DNA of 64,000 nt, taken from Angiostrongylus vasorum (Eukaryota; Nematoda; Chromadorea; Rhabditida; Metastrongylidae). A model generated the notes under the pieces. The model saw nothing but the letters and a program-made list of their open reading frames with translations, was not told where the DNA came from and searched no databases. A program made the translations under genes and the position numbers. Position 1 is the stretch's first letter. Every line of letters begins with the position of its first letter. Location: positions 1,609,248-1,673,247 of the forward strand of contig JADANN010000120.1 in NCBI GenBank assembly GCA_018806985.1. The letters run 5' to 3'. Below are positions 36,401 to 45,700 of the stretch, one piece after another.

Positions 36401-37814
36401 CTAGAGGTAGGAAAAAATCTTGAAAAATGAAGGTCACATATCGAATTGAATGGACAACGGAGAGATGGTTGTTATCAAGTGTGTTTCCTTCTTCTTTAGG
36501 CAGCAAAGAAACCATCTGTTTCTTCATAGCATTGCTACTACAGGGAAAAAAAATAGGAAGCACTTCCGACGGTAAATTTGCATCAAGAAGCGGTGGTAGG
36601 AGAAGTTTTCTTGTCGGCAGATGTAATTCATTCGCTATAGTGTCTGCGATTTTGGCGTCATCATTACGTAAGGGTGTACTGTTAGGAAATCAACAAGTGA
36701 CGCCATCAACCGCAGCGTTTGCAACCAGCACTGATCAATCGACTGCGACCTGTTCTGTCAGACATTCGATCACAAGTCTCACAATCAACACTGTAAGTTG
36801 CCAGAACGGTAAAAGAGGACTTCGACGACTTATCCACTGTAACCAACGAACCTCAGTACGAACAGGCTACTAGTGTTTGAGGCAAATTGGCAGCTATTTG
36901 ATAGGAAAATCTCTAAAAAGTCAGATCGCATCTGAAAACGCATTCAAAAGATAGTTTATGAACTCGCGAATCGTCAAATCTTGCTGTTATGAAATAAATA
37001 GTCTTGTTACTGACTGAAGAACCATTTAGGTTTTAATGGCTCTTATTTCGATCAATATGCAATTTCCAGTAAGCTGAAGAAGTTATGTTAAAAACTGCAG
37101 GTTGAAAACCTAAGTCATTTTTTGGGAAATCCATAAATCGATAATGCACCTTCTATTGATACTACTTGCTATAAGGACTTAGGTACAGGGCTGGTATCTG
37201 GTTGAATATCTATGTTTTTTCATACATCACTTATTGTGTACCTTCATTTGTTCATCTTCTTAATTAGTGATAAAGGTGAAATAAGTTGTTCAGTTTCCAA
37301 CTAGTTAGAAAAGTAATTACCACCTCTAGTGGAATCCCTATCGATTATCTTAGTGGGAATGCTCGAGAAACTAGTTGACACTCGTTATTTGCCAGTTTTA
37401 AATAAACTCATCAATCCGAGGCCTGAATTTCTTCTCGCCTTACGATCTACCAAAAATAAGTCCTTCTTGAATTTAGTCAATTAACAGCATGCCAGTTCGA
37501 ATTTCGATCGAGCGTCTTCCGCCAAAAAATTCTTTTGTCTGCATAAATTCGACCAAATAATTAATTACAACTAGATTTCCTTTGTCATGATTCAATCAGT
37601 GTTAATTGTCACTGTTGGCTCAGTTTGTCACTTACTGACTTGTTTGATACACTAAGTTTCATACTACTTTCATAGTGGCTATATAATAACAACATGTTAT
37701 GCAATATTTACAGGGGATGATGTTCGGGACGCCTTAAGTCAGTTCGACTATCTGAATGACTACGAGAACTCGAGTTTACGCGAACGTGGACCAGAAGCTT
37801 CCTATCACTTCTAG
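15473..37814 (+). CDS. Formin-like GBD/FH3 armadillo-region protein with long Ser/Arg/Pro-rich tail, no FH2 seen
   Basis: Exons with best-fitting phases: 15473-15566 (ATG, MSVSIHDPRTTPRHIAD), 17122 to about 17204-17250, 22860 to about 22932-22983, 23361-23411, 27194-27289, 27356-27508, 27706-27913, 28026-28083, 28335-28451, 29811-29954, 30007-30176, 30228-30251, 30574-30682, 30903-31004, 34036-34185, 34441 or 34469 to 34634, 34704-34759, 35223 to 35317 or 35323, uncertain exons within 36497-36900, and terminal 37714-37814 (TAG). The block QEFVARPLNGIELLSRVLS, then VAEADCVECLKILLEKS, then YAILLLLLDKPQ, then LHRSLIRSEI follows the order of conserved blocks in formin FH3 domains, which hold formins autoinhibited and bind Rho GTPases. 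The C-terminal half is disordered-looking and ends VRDALSQFDYLNDYE. The start may lie further upstream, since the frame is open from 15389. The FH3 assignment comes from memory of the family pattern and was not computed. Confidence 0.6.
16000..16190 (+). repeat. R3 short interspersed repeat, copy 2
   Basis: It contains gggcttcgagcccgcga, ggctcacgtgg and gtgctatcggtaatcagccatcaa, matching copies 1 and 3. It lies in intron 1 of the formin-like gene, and its usual partner R4 is displaced by SINE1 copy C. Confidence 0.6.
16241..16520 (-). mobile_element. SINE1 copy C, located between an R3 and an R4 unit
   Basis: A full-length SINE1 on the complement, with its tail near 16241 and tRNA-like head near 16490-16520. 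The neighbouring R3 (left) and R4 (right) are adjacent elsewhere, so this is probably a nested insertion. The B box is partly decayed. Confidence 0.75.
16598..16700 (+). repeat. R4 tRNA-like short repeat, copy 2
   Basis: It has the head ttggtgtggtggctaa, then a B-box-like gggttcaaagccc, then a diverged body with cctcatattttagc. It matches copy 35,738 best. Confidence 0.55.
17963..18200 (-). mobile_element. SINE1 copy D, divergent body, intact promoter boxes
   Basis: The complement has a perfect A box (TGGCGCAATGG, 18179-18189) and a perfect B box (GGTTCGATTCC, 18133-18143). The body keeps the family order (cagacaa.tctg, ccgacc.cg, gcatac) with many changes, and the tail is missing. Confidence 0.7.
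18370..18765 (-). mobile_element. R2 retroposon copy 4, near full-length
   Basis: It aligns over its length with copies 2 and 6, including the segment missing in copies 3 and 5. I see no clear target-site duplication. It lies in an intron of the formin-like gene. Confidence 0.7.
18766..22110. other. Intronic stretch without recognised features
   Basis: This is intron of the formin-like gene. Short open frames near 18,872, 19,268 and 20,943 have no supporting splice pattern. A short hairpin (aacctttttt-g-aaaaaaggtt) lies near 21,976-21,996. Confidence 0.45.
22115..22196. mobile_element. Candidate piggyBac-like terminus with two palindromes ending in TTAA
   Basis: The stretch has a palindrome with 9-bp arms (TATGGACAC / GTGTCCATA, 22115-22136), a perfect 16-bp palindrome GGACACTATAGTGTCC (22161-22176), then GCGTTATGGGTTAA ending at 22196. 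Read from the right it starts TTAACCC, the form of piggyBac-type ends. A weaker partner, TTAACCTATAAC, starts at 21276. No transposase is seen. Confidence 0.4.
22860..28451 (+). other. Exons of the formin-like gene that carry the FH3/armadillo region
   Basis: The conserved blocks of the FH3 region lie on exons starting at 22860, 23361, 27194, 27356 and 27706; exons 28026-28083 and 28335-28451 (ENELIISHLIAVNREVTRAEAD) continue helically. Intron phases 0,0,0,0,1,2,2 are consistent across 23411-28451. The donor after 22860 is unclear: candidates are gttctc at 22933 or a later site, because the frame closes at 22984. Confidence 0.55.
24450..27125 (+). mobile_element. RTE-clade LINE copy 1, dead, 5'-truncated
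   Basis: It encodes, across frameshifts and stops, the end of an APE endonuclease ([15 protein letters not shown] near 24,563; GEFN in place of GDFN near 24,670), a linker (25,049-25,372), and reverse transcriptase: FIDSKKAFD (25975-26001, motif A), GVRQGDTISP (near 26,145-26,175, motif B), and FAND (26270-26281) in place of the catalytic FADD. The C-terminal part runs to about 27,120. An internal duplication of about 59 bp lies at 25,352-25,450. The element lies in an intron of the formin-like gene and stops about 70 bp before the next exon. Confidence 0.85.
28715..28960 (-). mobile_element. RTE LINE fragment, endonuclease part
   Basis: The complement translates to a diverged version of the endonuclease block of copy 3 (RRRHSFNAIFDIGE here, KRRHLLNAVFDTRKE there) with a stop after it. 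No other part of the LINE is attached. It lies in an intron of the formin-like gene. Confidence 0.6.
31668..31805 (+). repeat. R4 tRNA-like short repeat, copy 3
   Basis: It has tgtggtggtgaacgcgttag, gcgttcgttccccaccgc and ccggagttttgcaaatac. It is very close to the copy at 59,628 and has no R3 partner. Confidence 0.6.
31933..32222 (+). mobile_element. SINE1 copy E, tRNA-derived SINE
   Basis: A full-length copy with an A-box-like agcgcaatgg at the head and an AT-rich tail with tttatccttttt. It lies in the large 31,005-34,035 intron of the formin-like gene. I see no clear target-site duplication. Confidence 0.75.
32617..32947 (-). mobile_element. R2 retroposon copy 5, deletion subfamily, perfect 12-bp target-site duplication
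   Basis: It is flanked by tgtcaacatcac at 32605-32616 and 32948-32959 (16 bp with one mismatch if extended). It lacks the same segment of about 55 bp as copy 3, between cagaggga and ttggtttactc. Its minus-strand tail is caagtaccaagtataaagta. Confidence 0.8.
34036..34185 (+). other. Ser/Arg-rich exon of the formin-like gene, open in more than one frame
   Basis: The acceptor ctttcag ends at 34035 and the donor ag|gtaatt starts at 34186. The chosen frame (HDVSVRGEAQTTMFQRP ... SPVFSPENHETR) fits phase 2 in and out, joining exon 30903-31004. Alternative frames stay open over most of the exon, one of them reading TSELDTAVLGTLSEPETEEW before a TGA, so an alternative acceptor at 34053 could give a different C-terminus. 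Confidence 0.5.
34323..34392 (+). repeat. Polypyrimidine (CT-rich) tract
   Basis: About 70 bases almost only C and T on the plus strand, in a short intron of the formin-like gene about 50 bp upstream of the acceptor at 34440. Confidence 0.85.
35545..35725 (+). repeat. R3 short interspersed repeat, copy 3
   Basis: It contains gggcttcaaacctc, gcctcacgtgt, ggtgctatcagcaataaccc and cggcactgaacatagctgag. R4 copy 4 follows within 15 bp. Confidence 0.6.
35738..35885 (+). repeat. R4 tRNA-like short repeat, copy 4, with a perfect B box
   Basis: The head ggttggtgtggtggatagc can serve as an A box, and gcaggttcgaagccca contains a perfect B box (GGTTCGAAGCC). This suggests that R4 is a second tRNA-derived SINE family. 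It lies in an intron of the formin-like gene. Confidence 0.6.
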
Positions 37815-38390
37815 TTCACGTTCCTCATGGATTGTTCTGAAATAATATCCTCTAATATCGAAGGTTCTAAGATTAGTGATCCGCCTTAGCAAATAGTAGC
37901 AATTAAGAAAAATAGAGCATTTATTAGTTCCATGAGGCGTTTCTTATCTTGTTGCTTCATATCGAAAAATTGGCAAGAAATTCGGGCTTGTAAGATCTGA
38001 GCGACTTGTCATGTTCGTACAACGGTCTTCTATAATGCAAAGTCATGTTGTACCAGAAGTCATATAGAAGTGCAGTCATTATAAACTTGAATATTTTCGT
38101 GTGTATAACATTTTGTATGATTTGAAAATAAGTGATTTAACTTAGTAATATAGTTAGCTTTTCTTGTCAAAATGTCCCCCAACGGAAAATGCAGTGCTCA
38201 GTTCGACTTAATTTCCTGTTCAACCTCCTCTGTTTGATCTAACTATCTTTAAATTACAATTTCTTGGTCGTACCTATGTTCTTCGAGACAACATTATGTG
38301 TTTCGTTTCAAATTTGTAGTAAATATCGCTTTGTGACTAGCGTTTTGGTCATATTACTATTTATATTATTTATTTGATACACGTTTCAGA

Positions 38391-38676
38391 TGGGGCGCGT
38401 GTGGCGCAGTGGCTGGAGGCGCCACTGCGACACACACGTGGAGTCGATCCGAGCGCCCGTGGTCCACCAAGCCTTCCATCCCTCCGGGGTCGGCAAATTG
38501 GTACCACACTTGTCTGGGAGGATAGCAGCACTGGCTTGATGCATCGATAGGCTACCGCTAGTCATTGTAAAGAACAGATGTGCATTCAATCACCTCCAAC
38601 GATACTTAATGAAGTCGAATGCATGGCGCATCCCTCAGGGATTGATCAACGCTAAGAGCTTTATCCTTTATCCTTT
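38391..38676 (+). mobile_element. SINE1 copy F, best preserved, perfect 12-bp target-site duplication
   Basis: A complete element: A box TGGCGCAGTGG near 38401, B-box-like GGAGTCGATCC, body, and a 3' tail of two atccttt units. The exact repeat acacgtttcaga flanks it at 38379-38390 and 38677-38688. It lies between the 3' ends of the formin-like gene and the minus-strand Arg-rich gene. Confidence 0.9.
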
Positions 38677-39398
38677 ACACGTTTCAGACTGGTAATTTAG
38701 TAGTATCCTATCCCGAAGAAAAAAAAACAAAAACAGAGGTGACAGGCGAGTGCTGATAAAACGCATGCAATAGAAGAGAGCAGCATATTTTTCAATACTA
38801 AAAGAGCTATTTATGGCTCAGAAGTGCTTACCGAGAAGCTCTCGGATGTCCGAAAGGAGAATGAGGTATTTCCGTCCATTTGTTCAAGTCAAATAATGAA
38901 GATATGTTTTTTTCTACATCCTTTCACAAGTTGATATTCTCGGTTTCCTCTCCACATTTGACAATTCCATGCTATCACTCGCAGCCCGTTTACATTTTTT
39001 CTGAAACTTTGATGGCAAGACGGATGAAAAGGGAATGAGCGCACAATCATTAACCAACAAGGTCACCAAGTCATTGTGGGTGTTAAATGTTATCCAAACA
39101 TAGTATATTGATCGGTTTGACTGGCTAGAGTAGTACACCTCGAATATGTTGATGAGATTAAAAGATAACAGCGATATATACAACAACAAAACACTGTTCT
39201 TAATGGTAGTTGTACAGCAGTAAACTGGGGGCACAAATGAGCGATGGCGGCGATGCCACCTAAATATTTCTATAGAGCGGCTGTGGCGGTGCCGTCGGCT
39301 CATAACTCCACGGTGGCCAGGTGAAGTCGAAGCAACAACACTTAATCCGATGGTGTCGTACTGGGCGAAAGAAGCCAGGTGAAGTACCTGGACGAACG

Positions 39399-40473
39399 TC
39401 ATGGGGTTGTTGTGTTATCGGCATTCTGTCTGGGCGGTGATTCGAAACCACCACCACCACTGCCTCCTCCACCGCCATGCGACTCATAGTTATAACTAGA
39501 TTGAGCTTGATATTTAGCTGCACTCCCACGAACGTTACCGTCAACATATCGCCCGTCTTCACGATACATTTCACGACCATTGTCACGACCATAGCCGGTG
39601 TATTCGTCTGATCGTCCGTAGTCGCGTCGAGAACGTGGAGGATCAATTGAGATATTAAGATTGTGTCGTTTCGAGGATGATGCGGATTTTGGAGAGTAGC
39701 CCTCTGTTTTGAACAGATCACGAGGATTACGTGGTCTATCATCGTTATTGCGCCGTGGTAACCATTCGTTGCTTCTTGTCAGCACTCTCGGAACTCTCTT
39801 CATCTGAATATCAGACTCACGTGGATAAGAACCGTTTCGGCCAGCAGTATCGAACTGTCCGTTCCTCTTGTCCTCCTTCTTCATGAATGGTGTGTAGATA
39901 TCTCTCTCGTAGTTATAGTTTTTCTCATTTCGATCCCGATGAATTGCAATGCTGACGCCACGACGATCATCAAAGAACTGTGGTTCCTCACGAAAACCAT
40001 CGCGATAATCTAGTGATTTACTCCTGTAAACAGTGCTTTTCCAAAGTGAATCTTTTCAAATCCAACAATGTAGGTTACTTAAACAACTTTCAAAACAATG
40101 TACATGCAAAAAAACAGTGAATCATCCCATTACTAAACAAGTTTTAGAATTGACAGCGCCCACCACTTTAGATGAAAATAAGAATTTTGAAGTAAGTTTG
40201 ATACGTAAAATGTTTTTGAAAAGTCAACTGCTTAAAAAAGACATACCGGAGTGATTTCTCCAGTGGGCGCCCGCTGTTGTGAAATTCTGAAGAAATAAGT
40301 TCAGGATCAAGTCTAGTGTAAGAGCGCGCTCGCTGTTGCGGGTATTCATTTCTGGCGTAGTTCAGAAATTCGTTAGAACGATGCTCAACATCGCGGTAAT
40401 CGCGATACTCCGGGTAGTCGACATCTCGATAAAACTCGCGGGGAGGGCGGCCGAATACAGGCCGAAACTCCAT
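39399..40473 (-). CDS. Arg/Asp/Tyr-rich, Gly-tailed low-complexity protein, unrecognised
   Basis: Two exons on the minus strand: 40473-40247 (ATG, MEFRPVFGRPPREFYRD) and 40023-39399 (TGA), joined in phase 2 through a donor gtatgt and an acceptor tttacag; the intron is 223 bp. The predicted protein is about 283 residues. The N-terminal third is dense in R, D, E and Y with DYPEYRDYRD-like runs. The middle has RVLTRSNEWLPRRNNDDRPR and a Ser-rich SPKSASSSKRHNLNIS patch. The C-terminus has YGRDNGREMYREDGRY and a run of glycines with one serine. No signal peptide, membrane segment or folded domain is visible. The composition resembles disordered RNA-binding or phase-separating proteins, but no RNA-recognition motif is present, so function is unknown. 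The region upstream (40,480-40,720) is GC-richer than its surroundings and may hold the promoter. Confidence 0.65.
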
Positions 40474-41249
40474 ACCATCAGCGCACGGTCAGTAGTAATG
40501 CAGCCGTCAGTGGAAAGAAGTTGTTTTAATGTAAAATGGTTGGCCGTTTAGGCAAACTGATTTACAACGCTAACGCCGTTTTTGGGGTGTGGCGACGGTG
40601 ATGGCAGTAGTAACGGACGTGGCAGCGGCACGAAAGGTCGGCCGATCTGGGCGGCTGACAGAGCACTGATGCCGACGGTTGTAGCGCGGGAATGCTTAGG
40701 AATTCACATTTGCGCCGAAGACGTCAAATAAAAACCAGCAATGCAATGGTCTCGGGTACCGGAACATGTTTCATCATCGCTATATACGCTAAAGTACAAA
40801 AAGTGGAGAAAAAAACTCTTCAAGTTGCTGAGGCGTCGTCATGCTAGAGCCTTCACTCATCATTGCAACTTATCCACCGCTTTCAACTAGACTGATTTGT
40901 TCTCACTTGTAAAAATGTTATTTGATGACGGCTGTTAAAATCAATTGTTTCATTGCTTTAAAATTGCGGAATATTACCACTTTACACAAAGTTAACTCAT
41001 TTGATGTTGAATGTTGTCCACTCTGAATTAGGGACTTAAAGGAATAAGAATTATACAGATGGTGCCTTATTATTATCCATTTTATTATATGACCTGACAA
41101 CATATGTGCCACAATGTGCGGTCCCCAGCACTTTAACATTCGGTTCATTTTTCTCACATCCACCATCAATGAAGCTTTTCGAACTTTTTTTGCGTATTGC
41201 TTCGGGTGCTGCTTGAAGACTTTTTTTCATCTTGTTCACAAGTTTCGCT

Positions 41250-41420
41250 GAACTTTGTGGTCAAGTAGATGCTCGCTGGAATCCTGAGATGGCAGTGCTG
41301 GGATGTACTCGTGTGATAGATGCAAGTAAGCTTCTCCCAGACTGGCCTGGTATCAATCCCCTGACCCCGGAAAGACTAAAGGCCTGGTTGGCCTGGAACG
41401 ACGAACCAGCGATAAGATAC
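41250..41420 (-). mobile_element. SINE1 fragment, highly diverged
   Basis: The stretch agatgcaagtaagcttctcc ... ctgaccccggaaagactaaagg ... ggttggcctgg follows the SINE1 body on the complement with many changes. Head and tail are missing. Confidence 0.5.
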
Positions 41421-41527
41421 GTTTAATGAACGACATCATTATCGCTGCCCTACCCACTTCTTTGATGATACATTATATATATATCTATTTGAGTGTATGT
41501 ATATATATGACAGGAAATACAATAATT

Positions 41528-41918
41528 ATTACTTACTTGGATACTTGCATAGCCCTTCCTTACTGGTTGTGCGGGGTCCCAGCATAATCTCCGTTTCTTC
41601 GGAGATTTAATGCTGAAGCCACTGTGGTTCCCGCGAATATCGCGGTCAGCCTAATCAAAGCCTCCCCCCACGTCGTCACCACCACAGGTAGTTGCCGCCC
41701 CTGTGGATCAGAAGGAGATTTGCACCACTCGACTAGTTTGGTACCAGGACGGTAACGGATCCTGGTATCGGCTTACTCTTAACTAGGTTTTCTAATCGAA
41801 ACACCGAACTCCTTCTCAGCCTGGGAGACCCAGCGGGAGGATGAATCCCCCATTGTACATCGCAAGCCGACACCCAGAACACCTCCTAGCTACGATGGGA
41901 CCGTAAACCACTAGGAGG
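41528..41918 (-). mobile_element. R2 retroposon copy 6, near full-length
   Basis: It aligns with copies 2 and 4 throughout. Its minus-strand tail is caagtatccaagtaagtaat. The flanks share only a short aatacaa, so the duplication is decayed. It lies upstream of the unrecognised plus-strand gene. Confidence 0.7.
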
Positions 41919-42713
41919 AATACAACACAATGACATAAAAATACAAACATGTGAACTACAATAATTACGGCTTTGAAATGAAAGAATGCTGTTAATTAAC
42001 GACTTCAATTGCGGGTAATAGCACGCAGAAGCTATGATTGCTCGCAGGAACTTTTTTTCCGTCTAAAGACGAGACATAACCTTTTATTTTCTGAAATTTT
42101 AACTTCGATCTGCATCGAAATTAAGGGTTCTTGGCCTCACTTATTTTAGAACACTTTGCCTACATTGCTAGATTTCTTTGTTGGGAAGAAGAAGAGGAAG
42201 GAGAAAATTTTCTTCTTTAGTGTGTATTTAGAGAACATAGAAAAAAACGATGATTTTAGCGCTAATTCTAAAACCAACGCGATACACATATAATATTGCT
42301 GGACGGAGCGGTTTTCCATTTGCATAACCATGGAAATTCAATACTTCTGAATCGCTTGTATAAGTTGTTCGTCTTGTATGAAGACGCAGGAGAAAGTTTG
42401 CTTGTAGCTCCTTCTATCTGAAAAACAGATGTGTTGACGTTACTGAAATAAAAGGCAAGAGTTGTTCAATATTTTGTGAACCCTTCCATTTCACAAATAG
42501 TGAGGCAATTTCAGTGTACTGGAGTCGAACAGCTTTTGACTGCCCATCATATCTAATCGTAAATGAAACATTATATGTTGGAATAGTAACCACTAGAATC
42601 TAGAGATTTTTGTCTACAAGGACAAGTCCTCTTATTCTACCTAGATGGGATTCTGATTTGCTAGGGCCCACATATTTCCGTTACTTTTTTTTCCTCAAAT
42701 CTCGTATTTTGAG

Positions 42714-45700
42714 TACAAAATCAGTTGACCAGCATGATTTCGTCGAAAATGAAACGATTGTGTTCAAGGGACCTTCCTTCCTAACAAATTTAATGTTGAA
42801 AGAATGCTTTATAAAAAATCAGCACAGTTGAGACCAATACACCAAAGTCTTTTACGAAGTTGTAGCGTTCTTAACTTCTCAAATGATTGAACTTTGTTGG
42901 TCGAGAATTTCTTGTTTGTTGTCGAAAACCTGCTCCGGGTGTTATCTGTTAAACTAGTCACGAGACAGCAGCTTTAGGACAAATTGACATGTCTTTCTTT
43001 CAATTAGCCTTAGAAATGGAGCACGTTTATTCTCACAACGACGTAATGTTAATTGAAAGAGCCGATATTAAAAAAGAAAAGTGTGAAAGATGTTGCATTA
43101 AAATATCAGTTCTTTTGTAAAAAATACGAAAACCATGTGGAATTACTTGCATCCCTTTGTCGTCGCTATGGCCAAGTAAGCACCACTTGGTTGACATTGT
43201 GCTGTTTTGCAAAATATTTTTGTTGAAATTGGATTTCAGACAAAGGAAAGGGGATGTTTCATTTCTCATAGTAAAAGATATCATTTCGATGATTGAAAGA
43301 CAAAAAATGACAACAGATTTGCATACGATGCAGGAAGAGGTTCGTAGAACAGGGTGATGACATGATGACGACCACAATCACCTTACCACGTGGTCATGTA
43401 GTGGACTCGGTCATCGTAGCAATAGTGAACTGAGGATCGAACTCGTTCCAGCCATACGGGATAAGTGTTTGGCAACTTGCATCCATCTCTCGTAGTTAAA
43501 AAAGTTGAGGAAAGCTTAATGAAAAAAGTTTAAACAACAGTCAAATTTTTGGAAATTTTGGTTAAAGCAAGTCATTGCCCAATACATTCAATGTCGTCAT
43601 CACATCATGTTGGATGAAATCCTTTCAATCGTTACACTCTCGAAATGCGAATATGGACCAAGGAATTCAACAAAACACTAAGTGAGGGCTCCAGAAAGTC
43701 AGAATTTAATCGGGGTCGAACAAGGAAGATCGCATCGTGTTATGAATCTGATCAGTGAAGCTCAGCAGAGCGAGTGCTAAAAGTGTCAGCTTTTGTTTAA
43801 GATTTTAATGGAAAGCAAAAAAAGGTGGTTGGAATTAAAAAGTAGGGGTTTAATAGGTTAATCAAGAAACCCAAATGCTTTGTGTTTTTTTTATTTTCCT
43901 ATTTCGGAAAAAAGAAATGTACCCTTGAGTAAAAAAAAATTCCTCAAAAACATTAGTTTCATAGCATCCTCTTTTTCGTCTATACATCAAACAAATTTTA
44001 GAGAGATCCTTGTTAGATGTCCAGGACTAACACTCATAATTTTCTCAGCTTTTCCTCCAAATTGTGGAAGTCCTACTTAAGTAAATAGAAGTGTGGCATT
44101 TCGTTAAACTCAAAACTTTTGTGTACACAGGAAGCACAGATACATAAGTAGTTTCAATATCGAGAATGGCGTTAAAGTATCGTCCACAACTCCCATCACT
44201 TGAAGAAACCGCCCAGCCATGAATACCCGACTGCAGCCGTGATGCAGACCTAGGAGAATACAACTTTTTCATTCAAAATGTTTCTCATATTGTCACCTTT
44301 AGTTTATAACGGAATTCTAAGCCAGCTAGTTTTGTTGACGAAACAATTGCCTTTAAGACCAGAAAAAAATTATTTTACTGAATTATTTTCTGGCATAAAA
44401 AAACTGATCCAAAACTAGGAATTGTCATGAATCTTTGTTACCTACTTGTCGGAACGACTTCGGGAAGAGTAAAAGGTCTCTTTTCAACGCTTATCTTCAC
44501 CTCTCGAAATGCAGTTGAATATTATTTTGTGCTTTCTAAAAGGCTCTCATCGAGCTTTCTTCTGGAGGAATGCCGTAATATTCGTGAGTGTCAGGTAATA
44601 TCGTCATAAATATTTTTGAGAAACAGCTGGAAGATAGTGTATATACAAGAAATAAAAAAGTTCTTTGGTCATCACATCATTCTTAAATGTGACGTCATGT
44701 TGGGGGAATTTTGGAATTTTGTGGAATCCCCTAGGGTTCAGATACGGAGTCAGCTCACCCAACAATTGCTGAACTTTTAACCAATTTCTGGAAATCCTTA
44801 AACGATGAAATAGATCTACATAGGATCAACTCCACACGGCAGTGCACTTACGTGATCTGGCCGTAGTTCAACTAGAAAATGTCCGCCTAAGTGCATACTC
44901 ACTGCGGCTCTATACTGCTCCGAGTAACGATCATACAACGAATGAAAGGAGAAAATGCTTACACATTACGAATGAAGGAATTTAATACAAGGCCTAATGT
45001 TTCGTCGTTTTAGCTCATAAAGCGTCCATATCCGAAAGCATCAGGTAATAACTAAGGGACGTTCGGATAGTTTGTCTTAAGCAGTCGTCCGTCTCTCAGC
45101 ACATTTTCTATTTGTTCCCCTTTTTTCTTCGCCGCCTTGCGTTATGGTTGCAATCAGTTTCGAAAATTGAGGCGTCTCATAATATCACGCGTTGATTCGC
45201 AAGCTGATTCCAGCTGCAAATGCACATAGTTGACGTGGTCTACAAATATCTTGGAGATGGTCATCTCAAAAGACAGTTCTATCCACTTGGGAAACTACAT
45301 CCACTCATCTGTTATCTGCTAACCTCGCCTTGTGACCAAGAACTGGAAAACGAGGTAGTTTCTGAGGTTTTAAACTGCATAGCCAGGCTTGATCTATTGT
45401 GCGGTGCCCATATTTCACAAGATATCATACGAGCACTCAGTAGGTGGGTGTGCAAAATTCTTAACATTGTTAAGGTCTGAACCCACATAGCTGCATAGTA
45501 GAGCGATCGGAAGACTGGTAAATTCCAAAGGTAAGCGAGTGGTGATAGGAGCCCGACAGTTGGTTAATGCTTTTTCCACGAGCTCCAAATGTAGTCCATG
45601 TTTCTTTCCTATTTCTGCATAACTGTTTCATTTCCTTGTTCCATATCCATCGAATCCCTTAGGTCCGCATAAAATGTGGTCCACGTAGTTCGAGAAACGC

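Noticed and set aside
38914..39402. 162-codon minus-strand frame overlapping the end of the Arg-rich gene
   Set aside because: It overlaps the real stop region in another frame and has no low-complexity or domain continuity with the upstream exon.
43033..43377. 114-codon minus-strand frame
   Set aside because: It is antisense to two plus-strand exons (43008-43080, 43240-43353) that join in phase with their neighbours.
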